From NCBI GenBank assembly GCA_016869715.1, contig VGDM01000016.1, positions 1 to 64,000 on the forward strand: DNA of 64,000 bases, given 5' to 3'. The position numbers and the translations under genes were made by a program. Under the pieces are notes generated by a model. It was given only the letters and a program-made list of their open reading frames with translations, had not been told where the DNA came from and made no database searches. This DNA is from Alphaproteobacteria bacterium (GTDB lineage Bacteria; Pseudomonadota; Alphaproteobacteria; Acetobacterales; Acetobacteraceae). Below are positions 42,621-51,812 of the stretch, one piece after another (within the stretch, counting starts at the first letter, position 1; every line of letters starts with the position of its first letter).

Positions 42621-45548
42621 ATGCTGATCAAACGCACTGATGGCAAGGCCGCGAAGCAGCGCCTTGCGTCCGCCTATCAGGGGCTTTCTGCCGGCGGGCT
42701 CGACCGTCGCGCCTTTTTGCGTCATGCCGGGCTTGGCGGGGCGGGGCTGGCGGCGCTTGGCGCCATTCCGCTTTCCACCATGCGTCCCGCCGAAGCGGGG
42801 CCGATGGATCACACGAAGCCCGTGCAGCACGTAAAAAATATCTGCACGCATTGTTCGGTCGGCTGCACTGTGATTGCCGAGGTGCAGAATGGCGTTTGGG
42901 TCGGGCAGGAACCGGCTTGGGAATCGCCGATCAATCGCGGCACGCATTGCGCCAAGGGCGCTTCGGTGCGCGAATTGGTGCATGGCGACCGGCGCCTGAA
43001 ATACCCGATGAAGCTGGTAAATGGCCAATGGGAGCGCATGTCCTGGGACAATGCGATGATCGAGATTGGCGACAAGCTGATGGAAACCCGGCAGAAAAGC
43101 GGCCCGGATTCGACCTTCTGGCTGGGCAGCGCCAAATTCTCCAATGAAGGCGCTTATCTCTATAGAAAATTCGCGGCCTTCTGGGGCACCAATAATGTGG
43201 ACCACCAGGCGCGCATTTGCCATTCCACGACCGTAGCCGGTGTTGCCAATACCTGGGGTTATGGCGCGCAGACCAATTCCTACAATGATATCCGCAATTC
43301 CAAAACCATGATCATAATGGGCGGCAATCCGGCGGAAGCGCATCCGGTCAGCCTGCAGCATGTACTGTCCGGCAAGGAACAGAACCGCGCCAATCTGATT
43401 GTGATTGACCCGCGCTTCACCCGTACCGCCGCGCATGCCACTGAGTATGTGCGCATCCGTCCGGGTACCGATATCCCCATCATCTGGGGCATGCTGCACC
43501 ATATCTTCGCCAATGGCTGGGAAGACAAGGAATTCATCCACCAGCGAGTGCATGGCATGGATGAGATCCGCGCCGAATGCGCGAAATGGACGCCCGCCGA
43601 AGTTGAACGTGTTTCCGGCGTGCCGGGCGCGCAGCTCCGCAAGGTGGCGGAAATGTTCGCAACGCAAAAGCCAGCGACGCTGATCTGGTGCATGGGGGCG
43701 ACGCAGAAAACCGTTGGCACCGCCAATGTGCGCGCCTTCTCGATCCTGCTACTCGCGACCGGCAATGTCGGGTCTGATGGTACGGGGGCGAATATCTTCC
43801 GCGGCCATTGCAATGTGCAGGGGGCGACGGATTTCGGGCTCGATGTCACCACGCTGCCGGCCTATTACGGGCTTGATGAAAATGCCTGGCGGCATTGGTC
43901 ACGCGTTTGGAATGTGCCCTATGAAAGCATGGTCGCGCGCTTCGACAGCCCAGCCATTATGGGCACGCCCGGCATTCCGACGACGCGCTATTTCGATGCG
44001 GTGACCCTGCCCAAGGATCAGGTGCAGCAGCGCGACAATCTGAAGGCTATGGTGGTGTTTGGCCATGGCGGCAATACTGTCACGCGCATGCCTGAGGCTG
44101 TGAAAGGGCTTGAGGCGCTTGATCTGCTCGTGGTGGCCGACCCGCATCCAACGACCTTCGCGGTGCTCGCCAATCGGCGCAATAATACCTACTTGCTGCC
44201 CATCGCCACGCAGTTTGAATGCGCGGGCAGCCGCACGGCGTCCAATCGTTCCGTCCAATGGGGCGATCAAGTGGTGAAGCCGATTTTCGAGAGCAAGAAT
44301 GATTATGAGGTGCTCTATCGCCTTGCAGGTGCTCTCGATAAGGCCGCCGAAAAGCGCAATATGCCGGTCCGGTTCCAGGCCGATTTATTCAAATCCATTG
44401 AGGTGAAGGGTCAGGAGCCAGTACCCGAGAGCATCCTCAGGGAAATCAATCGCGGCGCGATCAGCACTGGCTATACCGGCCAGTCGCCGGAGCGGCTTAA
44501 GGCGCATATGGCCAATCAGGACAAGTTCGATCTGGTGACGCTGCGCGCTAAGCCGGATGCGCCGGCCGAAATCAAGGACGATTTCTATGGCCTGCCTTGG
44601 CCCTGCTGGGGCACGGCAGAAATGCGCCATCCGGGCACGCATATCCTCTACAATACCAACCTGCACGTGAAGGAAGGCGGCGGCACCTTCCGTGCGCGCT
44701 TTGGCGTGGAACGCAACGGCGTTTCGCTGCTTGCGCAGGGTTCTTATTCCAAGGGCTCGGAAATCACCGATGGCTATCCGGAATTTACCACCGCGGTGAT
44801 GCAGCGCCTTGGCTGGGACGCTGAATATACGGATGCCGAGCGTGCTTCATTGGCGCGTCAGGGGGGCACCGCTTCTTGGGCGACCGATCTGTCCATGGGG
44901 ATCATTCGCATCACCATGAATCACGGCGTGATGGCTTACGGCAATGCCAAGGCGCGCGCTGTCGCCTGGAACCTGCCTGATCCCGTGCCGGTGCATCGTG
45001 AGCCGATCTATACGCCACGCACCGATCTGATCGCGCAATACCCAACCCTGCCGGATCGGCGCGGCTTCCGTCTGCCGCATCTGGGGCAGACGATGCAGAA
45101 CCGTTCGCATCAGGTGGCGAAGGATTTCCCGATCATCCTGTCTTCCGGGCGCCTGGTTGAATATGAAGGCGGCGGCGAAGAAACGCGGTCCAACAAATGG
45201 CTCGCGGAATTGCAGCAGGATATGTTTGTGGAAATCAACCCGCGTGATGCTGCCGCGCGCAATATCCGCGATGGCGCCTGGGTGCTGGTCTCCGGCCCGG
45301 AAATGCCGGCGGGCAAGGCAACGCGCATGAAGGCCCTGGTGACGGAACGTGTGGGGCAGGGCGTTGCCTGGATGCCCTTCCACTTCGCCGGCTGGTTCAT
45401 GCAGGAAGACCAAAGACGCAAATATCCGCAAGGCACGGACCCGATTGTGCTTGGCGAAAGCGTCAATGCAGTAACCACCTATGGCTATGACCCGGTGACC
45501 TTCATGCAGGAAACCAAGGTCACGCTTTGTCAGATCCGCGCGGCATAA
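42621..45548 (+). CDS. fdhA: Formate dehydrogenase catalytic subunit (Mo/W-bis-MGD, Cys type)
   Basis: A 975-residue periplasmic molybdoenzyme oxidising formate to CO2. A twin-arginine signal (LDRRAFLRHAG, residues 28-37) precedes a [4Fe-4S] motif with Cys75, Cys78, Cys82 and Cys110. The metal ligand is Cys200 in DHQARICHSTTVAG, so this is the Cys rather than the selenocysteine type. The following His201 is the conserved active-site partner. The downstream MoCo domains (NPAEAHP, MGATQKTVG, ADPHPTTFA, RLVEYEGGGEETRSNKWLAEL) are intact. Operon with the iron-sulfur and cytochrome b subunits. Confidence 0.95.
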   Translation: MLIKRTDGKAAKQRLASAYQGLSAGGLDRRAFLRHAGLGGAGLAALGAIPLSTMRPAEAGPMDHTKPVQHVKNICTHCSVGCTVIAEVQNGVWVGQEPAWESPINRGTHCAKGASVRELVHGDRRLKYPMKLVNGQWERMSWDNAMIEIGDKLMETRQKSGPDSTFWLGSAKFSNEGAYLYRKFAAFWGTNNVDHQARICHSTTVAGVANTWGYGAQTNSYNDIRNSKTMIIMGGNPAEAHPVSLQHVLSGKEQNRANLIVIDPRFTRTAAHATEYVRIRPGTDIPIIWGMLHHIFANGWEDKEFIHQRVHGMDEIRAECAKWTPAEVERVSGVPGAQLRKVAEMFATQKPATLIWCMGATQKTVGTANVRAFSILLLATGNVGSDGTGANIFRGHCNVQGATDFGLDVTTLPAYYGLDENAWRHWSRVWNVPYESMVARFDSPAIMGTPGIPTTRYFDAVTLPKDQVQQRDNLKAMVVFGHGGNTVTRMPEAVKGLEALDLLVVADPHPTTFAVLANRRNNTYLLPIATQFECAGSRTASNRSVQWGDQVVKPIFESKNDYEVLYRLAGALDKAAEKRNMPVRFQADLFKSIEVKGQEPVPESILREINRGAISTGYTGQSPERLKAHMANQDKFDLVTLRAKPDAPAEIKDDFYGLPWPCWGTAEMRHPGTHILYNTNLHVKEGGGTFRARFGVERNGVSLLAQGSYSKGSEITDGYPEFTTAVMQRLGWDAEYTDAERASLARQGGTASWATDLSMGIIRITMNHGVMAYGNAKARAVAWNLPDPVPVHREPIYTPRTDLIAQYPTLPDRRGFRLPHLGQTMQNRSHQVAKDFPIILSSGRLVEYEGGGEETRSNKWLAELQQDMFVEINPRDAAARNIRDGAWVLVSGPEMPAGKATRMKALVTERVGQGVAWMPFHFAGWFMQEDQRRKYPQGTDPIVLGESVNAVTTYGYDPVTFMQETKVTLCQIRAA

Positions 45549-45563
45549 AGGGGGGCAAGAACA

Positions 45564-46160
45564 ATGGCTCGTATGAAATTCCTGTTGGACGCGGAACGCT
45601 GCATCGAATGCAATGCCTGCGTCACCGCCTGCAAAAACGAACATGAAGTGCCTTGGGGCATCAATCGTCGCCGTGTGGTAACGATTAATGACGGCAAGCC
45701 GGGGGAGCGTTCAATCTCCATGGCCTGCATGCATTGCACGGATGCGCCCTGCGCCGCCGTCTGCCCGGTTTCCTGCTTCTACACCACGACAGATGCGGTG
45801 GTGTTGCATGACAAGGATCTGTGCATCGGCTGCGGCTACTGCTTCTACGCCTGCCCCTTCGGCGCGCCGCAATACCCGCGCCTAGGCAATTTCGGCTCGC
45901 GCGGGAAGATGGACAAGTGCACCTTCTGCGCCGGCGGCCCGCAGGCAGACAATACCCAGGCGGAATACATTCAATACGGGTCGAACCGTCTGGCCGAAGG
46001 CAAGCTGCCGCTCTGCGCTGAAATGTGCTCCACCAAGGCGCTGCTGGCTGGTGATGGCCAGATCATCGCATCGATCTATCGGGAGCGTGTGCAGCGCCGC
46101 GGCTATGGCACGGGAGCCTGGGGTTGGCGCACCGCCTATCGCGAAACCGTTGCGATCTAA
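45564..46160 (+). CDS. fdhB: Formate dehydrogenase iron-sulfur (beta) subunit
   Basis: A 198-residue ferredoxin-like subunit with four [4Fe-4S] clusters. They are bound by Cys13/16/19/23 (CIECNACVTACKNE), CMHCTDAPCAAVCP, CIGCGYCFYACPFG and CTFC ... CAEMC. It passes electrons from the catalytic subunit to the cytochrome b subunit. No C-terminal membrane helix is visible, so it is of the shorter Fdh3-like type. It follows the catalytic subunit by 15 nt. Confidence 0.94.
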   Translation: MARMKFLLDAERCIECNACVTACKNEHEVPWGINRRRVVTINDGKPGERSISMACMHCTDAPCAAVCPVSCFYTTTDAVVLHDKDLCIGCGYCFYACPFGAPQYPRLGNFGSRGKMDKCTFCAGGPQADNTQAEYIQYGSNRLAEGKLPLCAEMCSTKALLAGDGQIIASIYRERVQRRGYGTGAWGWRTAYRETVAI

Positions 46161-46174
46161 GGGGCGAGCACGTC

Positions 46175-47164
46175 ATGAAGTTCCGCATCCTTGCCCTGCT
46201 GGCCGCGCTCCTGGTGGGCGCGGCGGCACCCGTAATTGCGCAAACCGCACCGCGCGCCCTCTCCATGGCGGAAGAAATGGAAGTGCAGGCGCTACTGCGC
46301 GGCCATCAGATCCAGGGGCGCATCACCATTCCGGATGAGAGACTGGCCACACTCATTCAGCCCGTGGGCCATGATTGGCGCGGTTTCCACAATTATACCC
46401 TCGCCTGGGTGGGCGGCATCGCCCTACTGAGCATGATAGCACTGTTGGCAGTGTTCCGCCTGAAGAGGGGCCGAATCCCGATTGAGGCCGGGCTTGCCGG
46501 GCGCACCATTCTGCGCTTCAATACCCTGGAACGCGCCAATCACTGGATGGTGGCTTCCACCTTCATCATCCTGGGTCTGTCGGGGCTGAACCTGACTTTC
46601 GGGCGACATATCCTGTTGCCGATTGTGGGGCCCGAGGTTTTCACCGTAATCAGTCAATGGGGCAAATACGCCCATAACTTCCTGGCTTTTCCCTTCACGC
46701 TTGGCCTGGTGATCATGCTGCTGATCTGGGTGAAGGATAACATCCCGAATGCGCGTGATATTGCCTGGTTCAAGGCAGGTGGCGGGCTTATCGGCAACAA
46801 GCATCCGGAAGCCGGCCGTTTCAATGGCGGGCAGAAGGTGGTCTTCTGGGTCACAGTTCTGGGCGGCGCGCTGGTGGCAGTTTCCGGCTATTTGCTGATC
46901 TTCCCCTTCACATTCACCGATGTCGCGGGAATGCAACTCAGCCACGTCATCCACGGCCTGCTCTCGGTCCTTATGACTGCCGCTCTGCTTGCGCATATCT
47001 ACATCGGTTCGCTCGGTATGGAAGGCGCTTTCGATGCCATGGGCACGGGTCAGGTGGATTTGAATTGGGCCAAGCAGCATCACCCGCTTTGGGTACAGGA
47101 AGAAATGGCCAAGGGCCGCGCGGCGGAAGCGCCTACGGGCGCCAAGCCTTCTGGGGCAGACTGA
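46175..47164 (+). CDS. fdhC: Formate dehydrogenase cytochrome b (gamma) subunit
   Basis: A 329-residue inner-membrane subunit reducing quinone. A signal-like segment (MKFRILALLAALLVGAAAPVIAQ) is followed by a periplasmic part and a first transmembrane helix (YTLAWVGGIALLSMIALLAVF). Four helices with heme His residues follow (ERANHWMVASTF, GKYAHNFLAF, QLSHVIHGLLSVLM and ALLAHIYIGS), as in FdnI/FdoI. ATG 46175 is chosen; the frame upstream overlaps the beta subunit gene. Confidence 0.94.
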   Translation: MKFRILALLAALLVGAAAPVIAQTAPRALSMAEEMEVQALLRGHQIQGRITIPDERLATLIQPVGHDWRGFHNYTLAWVGGIALLSMIALLAVFRLKRGRIPIEAGLAGRTILRFNTLERANHWMVASTFIILGLSGLNLTFGRHILLPIVGPEVFTVISQWGKYAHNFLAFPFTLGLVIMLLIWVKDNIPNARDIAWFKAGGGLIGNKHPEAGRFNGGQKVVFWVTVLGGALVAVSGYLLIFPFTFTDVAGMQLSHVIHGLLSVLMTAALLAHIYIGSLGMEGAFDAMGTGQVDLNWAKQHHPLWVQEEMAKGRAAEAPTGAKPSGAD

Positions 47165-47171
47165 TTGCCGC

Positions 47172-47690
47172 ATGCGCGTGATCGGCCTCGCCGGCTGGAG
47201 CGGGGCCGGCAAAACTACCTTGATGGTGAAATTGATCCCCTGCCTGATTGGGCGGGGGATTGACATTTCTACGCTGAAACATGCGCATCATCGCTTTGAT
47301 GTGGATGTGCCGGGGAAGGATTCCTGGCAGCACCGCCAGGCCGGCGCGCAGCAGGTGATGGTGGCGTCAGGCGCGCGCTGGGCGCTGATGACGGAACTCC
47401 GCAGCGCCACTGAGCCACGCCTGCCGGAATTGCTCGCGCGCATGAATGCGGTTGATTTGGTGATAGTGGAAGGTTTTAAGCGCGACGCGCACCCAAAGAT
47501 AGAAGTGCATCGCGTTGTCAATGCCAAGCCCTGGATGCACCCGGATATGCCCGGCATTGTGGCGGTAGCATCCGACACGCTGCCCCCTTATGATCTGCCC
47601 CGCGCCGGGCTTGATGAGGTCGAAGCCATTGCCGATCTGGTGCTGGCCCATGCGCGCGTGATCAAGGACATTCCCTGGACGGAGGGGTAA
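47172..47690 (+). CDS. mobB: Molybdopterin-guanine dinucleotide biosynthesis protein B
   Basis: A 172-residue GTP-binding P-loop protein (GLAGWSGAGKTTLMVKLIPCL) with THK-like LKHAHHRFDVDVPGKDS and the VDLVIVEGFKRDAHPKIEV block. MobB helps MobA with cofactor handover. It overlaps moeA by 1 nt (TAATG). Its place after the fdh structural genes supports a shared transcript for enzyme and cofactor supply. Confidence 0.93.
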   Translation: MRVIGLAGWSGAGKTTLMVKLIPCLIGRGIDISTLKHAHHRFDVDVPGKDSWQHRQAGAQQVMVASGARWALMTELRSATEPRLPELLARMNAVDLVIVEGFKRDAHPKIEVHRVVNAKPWMHPDMPGIVAVASDTLPPYDLPRAGLDEVEAIADLVLAHARVIKDIPWTEG

Positions 47691-48940
47691 TGGCGCAGCT
47701 TTCGGATGATTGCTTCGCCTTCGGCGGCGCGCTGATGGCGGTGGAAGAAGCCCAGGCGGTGATCCTGGAGCGCGTCCCGCCCGCCACCGGCACCGAGATG
47801 GTGCCACTCGCCGCCGCGCGCGGGCGTGTGCTGGCCGCACCGCTGATGGCGCCCTTGCCCCTACCGCCCTTCTTCAATGCTGCCGTGGATGGCTGGGCAT
47901 TTCGCCATGCAGATTTGCTGCCTGGCGCCGAGACCGCGCTCACGGAGGTTGGCCGCATTGCCGCCGGACAAGCGCCATCGCGCGCTGTGGCCCCAGGTGA
48001 AGCGATGCGCGTTTTCACCGGCGCCCCCATGCCGCCCGGCGCCGATACCGCTGTGATGCAGGAGGATGTACGGCGCCAGGATACGACGATTTTCGTCCCC
48101 CCCGGCTTGAAGCTTGGGGCCAATGCGCGGCCTGCCGGTGAGGATATCGCCGCCGGGGCGCTTGCCTTGCCTGAGGGCAAAATTCTCGGCCCCGCCGAGA
48201 TCGGGCTGGCAGCCGCCTTGGGTCAGGCGCGGGTCTCGGTGCGCCCGCGCCTTAAGGTCGGTGTGTTTTCCTCCGGCGATGAATTGGCAAGCCCGGGCAG
48301 CGCGCTAGGCCCCGCGCAAAGCTATGACAGCAACCGCTTCACGCTACTGGCGTTATTGGCCGCGCTGCCGGTGGTAGCGCATGATCTTGGCATCCTGCCC
48401 GATGACAGCGCCGCCACCGAAGCCGCTTTGCATGAAGCCGCCGCCGACCATGATCTGCTGCTGACCAGCGGTGGGGTCTCAACGGGCGAGGAAGACCATG
48501 TGCGCGCCGCGATTGAAGCCGGCGGGCGCCTGGTGTTCTGGCGCCTGGCGGTGAAGCCTGGCCGCCCGGCGGCGATGGGCCTTGTGCGCGGTACGCCGGT
48601 GCTGGGCCTGCCGGGCAATCCCGTCGCCGCGGTGGTGACGTTTCTGCACCTGGCGCGGCCTTTGGTGCTGCGCCTGGCGGGAGCCTTGCCCGAGGCCCTG
48701 CCGCGCTTTGTGGCGGAAGCTGACTTCACCTATCGCAAAAAGGCTGGGCGGCGCGAATATGTGCGCGTAAGCTTGCAAGCCAAGGCTGGTCTGCCGCGCG
48801 CGCGAAAGTTTGCGCGCGAAGGGGCGGGCTTGCTGACATCACTCACGCAATCCGATGCCTTTGTGGAATTGGAGGAGGATGTGACGGCCGTCAGCCCCGG
48901 TGACAAGGTCGTGGTGCTGCCCTTTCGGGCGATATTCTAG
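47690..48940 (+). CDS. moeA: Molybdopterin molybdotransferase
   Basis: MoeA inserts molybdate into adenylylated molybdopterin. The 416-residue protein contains ALMAPLPLPPFFNAAVDGWAFRH, RVFTGAPMPPGADTAVMQED, the central FSSGDELASPGSALGPAQSYDSN and GGVSTGEEDHV motifs. The stop codon TAG at 48938-48940 is the first three bases of the dispersed repeat copy B, so the C-terminus may have been shaped by its insertion. Confidence 0.94.
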   Translation: MAQLSDDCFAFGGALMAVEEAQAVILERVPPATGTEMVPLAAARGRVLAAPLMAPLPLPPFFNAAVDGWAFRHADLLPGAETALTEVGRIAAGQAPSRAVAPGEAMRVFTGAPMPPGADTAVMQEDVRRQDTTIFVPPGLKLGANARPAGEDIAAGALALPEGKILGPAEIGLAAALGQARVSVRPRLKVGVFSSGDELASPGSALGPAQSYDSNRFTLLALLAALPVVAHDLGILPDDSAATEAALHEAAADHDLLLTSGGVSTGEEDHVRAAIEAGGRLVFWRLAVKPGRPAAMGLVRGTPVLGLPGNPVAAVVTFLHLARPLVLRLAGALPEALPRFVAEADFTYRKKAGRREYVRVSLQAKAGLPRARKFAREGAGLLTSLTQSDAFVELEEDVTAVSPGDKVVVLPFRAIF

Positions 48941-49043
48941 AGCGTGCTGCGTTCACACGGATTCGCGCAACTCGCTCCACCTCGTTGTTTTTCGAGCATC
49001 TTCACACGTTGAGACGATTCCATCTGAACGTGTTCTGCTCTAG
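48938..49043. repeat. Structured dispersed repeat, copy B (about 106 bp)
   Basis: Begins TAGAGC with its first TAG acting as the moeA stop codon, and ends GCTCTAG. The parts GCTGCGTTCACA..ATTCGCGCAAC, GTTGTTTTTCGAGCATCTTCA and ACGTT.AGA..TCTGAACGT align with copy A at 7739-7843. In both copies, the paired bases of the second hairpin change together (CTTCAGAT/ATCTGAAAG against CGTTGAGA/TCTGAACG). It fills most of the gap to the convergent Rieske gene and could also act as a bidirectional 3' structure. Confidence 0.8.
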
Positions 49044-49079
49044 CGGTGATGAGACGCTGCTTGGTTCGGCGGTGATCCC

Positions 49080-49586
49080 TCAAACCTCCAGTACCACAAA
49101 ATGCGCGTCAATTTTCACCGGGAAAGTTTCCGCCTGATATGGCCCTTCCACTACGCCTTCATCCATTGGCATGGATGGAGGCGCGGAGTCTTTTTCAGCC
49201 GCTGATTCATCGCTTCGGGTGTGCGCCTTGCGCGGATCGGACGCTAGCGTCGCCCCCGCTTCCACATGCGCCGGAAAGGCGCGCACCTTTGTGCGGCGCG
49301 GATCGAACCAGCTTTTGCCGGTGCGGATATCAAATTCCCAATTATGCCAGGGGCAGCGCAGCATTTCCCCAGCGCGGGAGAAATGATACCGCCCCGGTTC
49401 ATCACTCAGCGTCAGCCCGCACAATATGCCGCCCGACAGCGCGCTGCCTTGGTGCGGGCAACGATCCAGCAGCGCGAAGAACTCGCCACCCAGATTGAAC
49501 ACCACAATCTTCTTGCCATCCGCTTCCACCAGCTTCCGGCCACCGGGCGGGATTTCATCCACCGCCGCAACAATATGCCGCGCCAT
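49080..49586 (-). CDS. Rieske [2Fe-2S] ferredoxin-like protein
   Basis: A 168-residue soluble protein with one Rieske cluster, bound by CPHQG and CPWHNWEF (two Cys, two His). The C-terminal 50 residues are a polar extension (AHTRSDESAAEKDS). Proteins of this kind deliver electrons to oxygenases or act as nitrite-reductase small subunits. Its start overlaps the stop of the amidohydrolase gene by 1 nt, so it is the third gene of a minus-strand operon. No oxygenase subunit is nearby. Confidence 0.9.
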   Translation of the reverse strand: MARHIVAAVDEIPPGGRKLVEADGKKIVVFNLGGEFFALLDRCPHQGSALSGGILCGLTLSDEPGRYHFSRAGEMLRCPWHNWEFDIRTGKSWFDPRRTKVRAFPAHVEAGATLASDPRKAHTRSDESAAEKDSAPPSMPMDEGVVEGPYQAETFPVKIDAHFVVLEV

Positions 49587-50692
49587 TACAGCCGATAGAA
49601 GCCGCGCGCATTGCCGCCGAAAATCGCGGCGCGCTTTTCTGCCGGAATGAAGGACGGAATGGCGATGCGCGGATCGTCAAAATCCCAATGCGGATAATCG
49701 CTGGCATAGAGAATGCGATCCCAGCCGATCCATTCCATCGCATCCAGCAAATGCGCGCCCTTCGCAGGTTCTTCAATCGGCTGGGTCGAGACATAGACAT
49801 GTTCGCGCATATATTCGCTTGGTGCGCGCTTCAGATGCGGCACCTCATCACGCAGCCGCTTCCAATTATTGTCCAGCCGCCAGCCGAGGGAGGGCATCCA
49901 GCCAAAGCCGCATTCAATCATCAAAATCTTGAGCGTGGGGAAGCGTTCAAATACGCCTTCCACCACGAAGGATGCGACTTGTGCCTGCGCGCTGGTCGCG
50001 TGTTCCTGCACTTCTTCGACATAAAAGGAAGGCCAGCCGCCATTGGTCATGGCATTGCCGGAAAAACCAAAGGCATGAATGCCAATCGGCAGGCCCACTT
50101 CAGCTGCCGCCTCATAAATCGGCCAATAGCGCTTGCGCCCGAGCGGTTCTGCGGTGCGGCTCATCAGCAGCACCTGGCAGAAGCGGCCATCACCCGCATG
50201 GCTCCGGATTTCGGCGGCTGACGCTGCTGCATCCTCATAAGGTACCACGATGGAAGCGCGCAGCCGCGCATCATGATCCACCCAATGCGCCAATTGCCAT
50301 TCATTCACGGCATGGGCGAGTGCAATGGAAAGATCATCATTCACATCGCCCTGGCCTGATGGCTGCAGGGGGTTGAGCACGCCAATATCAAGCCCGTAAT
50401 GATCCAAAAATTGCTTTTGCACAAAGCCAAGATCGGAAGCGGGCGGCTGACCCTGCGGCCCCCAGGCATCACGCCGGCTGGCTAAGGGTGCGGCCTTCGG
50501 AAAGGGATAGCCCTTATGAAAACCATGCCGCGCATGAATGCCGTAAGTGGTCAGCCGGTGCCACATGGCCTCGCTCATGAAGGGCCGGTATTCACCCAAA
50601 TAAGCGCAGCGCGGATGGATATCGCAATCCACCAGCCCAAGCGTGGCAGCGGCGGGCCGCCCAGGGGCGGCGATGGGGCGGATGATGTTCAT
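49586..50692 (-). CDS. Amidohydrolase family 2 protein (ACMSD-like)
   Basis: A 368-residue TIM-barrel metal-dependent hydrolase or decarboxylase. The N-terminal motif is VDCDIHPRC (DxH, without the second His of the usual HxH), followed by GIHAFGFSG, WPSFYVEEV and the late Asp in YASDYPHWDFDDP. The family includes 2-amino-3-carboxymuconate semialdehyde decarboxylase and related resorcylate decarboxylases. It overlaps the upstream paralogue by 4 nt. Confidence 0.88.
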   Translation of the reverse strand: MNIIRPIAAPGRPAAATLGLVDCDIHPRCAYLGEYRPFMSEAMWHRLTTYGIHARHGFHKGYPFPKAAPLASRRDAWGPQGQPPASDLGFVQKQFLDHYGLDIGVLNPLQPSGQGDVNDDLSIALAHAVNEWQLAHWVDHDARLRASIVVPYEDAAASAAEIRSHAGDGRFCQVLLMSRTAEPLGRKRYWPIYEAAAEVGLPIGIHAFGFSGNAMTNGGWPSFYVEEVQEHATSAQAQVASFVVEGVFERFPTLKILMIECGFGWMPSLGWRLDNNWKRLRDEVPHLKRAPSEYMREHVYVSTQPIEEPAKGAHLLDAMEWIGWDRILYASDYPHWDFDDPRIAIPSFIPAEKRAAIFGGNARGFYRL

Positions 50693-51750
50693 GCCAATGC
50701 TCCTTCCCGTAACCTAGCATAAGTCGCGCGCGGATTATCCACCATGAATTTCTTGAGCAAGCCGGGATCAAGCCCCTGCGGCACGGTGGCGTCGCCCTCA
50801 AAATGCGCATGCGGCCAATCGGAGGACCAGAGCAGTAGTTCATCCGACCCCAAATGATCCATCAGACGCGCCATGGTATCGGCTTCTTCCGGCGCATCCA
50901 AGGGGCGGATGGAAAGCCGCACATGGTCGCGGACATATTCCGATGGCGGGCGATCCAGCCAGGGCACCTCAAAGCGCACGCCTTTCCATGCCTTCGCCAG
51001 CCGCCACAGGAAGGCCGGCAGCCAGGACACGCCGCTTTCCAGCAGCACGACCTTCAGCTTCGGGAATTTCACAAATACGCCCTCGGTGATCAGCGAAGCC
51101 AAGGAGGATTGAAACCCCATCGAATTGGCCGAGTATTCCTCAAGATAATAGGAAGGCCAGCCAACAGACGTCACCGGGTGGCGCCAATTGCTGCCGGCAT
51201 GGATGGCAAGCGGCATGTCATGGCGGCTGAGTGCCTCATAGACCGGCCACCACTCGCGCCGGCCGAGAGGGATTTCCCCCATGCACAGCGTCATGGCCTG
51301 CACAAAATGGTGATCGGGGGCGAGGCGCGTAATCTCGGCGACTGCTTCCTCAATGGCATTGGGCAGCAGGATGGCAGCGCGCAAGCGCTTGTCGCCATCC
51401 AGCCATTCGGTGCGGATCCAATCATTGGTGGCACGGGCAAAGGCGGCAGAGAGGTCTCGGCTGAAAGGAAGCTGCGCCGGGAAAAGCGGGTTGAGGATGC
51501 CGGTGCCAACCTGCCAGCGATCCAGTACCTGCGCTTGCAGGGTTTCAAGCTTGCAGGGCGCCTCCCCTTTCGGGCCGCGCCAATCGGCGCGCACGGTGGA
51601 AGGTGCCGCAGGCGGCCAGGACGCGCTTTCAAGCTGGAAAACGCCGCGTTCCTTGAGGCTGGTCCGCCAATACTGATCCATATAGGGGAACAGGCTTGCC
51701 ATAGAGGGCAGGCTCGGATGCAGATCGCAATCTATTGCCGCTTCGGTCAC
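50689..51750 (-). CDS. Amidohydrolase family 2 protein, paralogue
   Basis: A 353-residue paralogue of the neighbouring protein with the same arrangement: IDCDLHPSLP, AIHAGSNWRHP, WPSYYLEEYS, and LLWSSDWPHAHFEGD. The two probably form a heteromer or act in sequence on related substrates. It is the first gene of the minus-strand operon; a Liv-type importer and ribokinase lie upstream on the other side. Confidence 0.88.
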   Translation of the reverse strand: MTEAAIDCDLHPSLPSMASLFPYMDQYWRTSLKERGVFQLESASWPPAAPSTVRADWRGPKGEAPCKLETLQAQVLDRWQVGTGILNPLFPAQLPFSRDLSAAFARATNDWIRTEWLDGDKRLRAAILLPNAIEEAVAEITRLAPDHHFVQAMTLCMGEIPLGRREWWPVYEALSRHDMPLAIHAGSNWRHPVTSVGWPSYYLEEYSANSMGFQSSLASLITEGVFVKFPKLKVVLLESGVSWLPAFLWRLAKAWKGVRFEVPWLDRPPSEYVRDHVRLSIRPLDAPEEADTMARLMDHLGSDELLLWSSDWPHAHFEGDATVPQGLDPGLLKKFMVDNPRATYARLREGALA

Positions 51751-51812
51751 GGTCCCTCCTGCGCTTCATCCAGTGCAGCGCGGGCGGAGCATCCTCCCTT
51801 TTTCCTGGGGGA

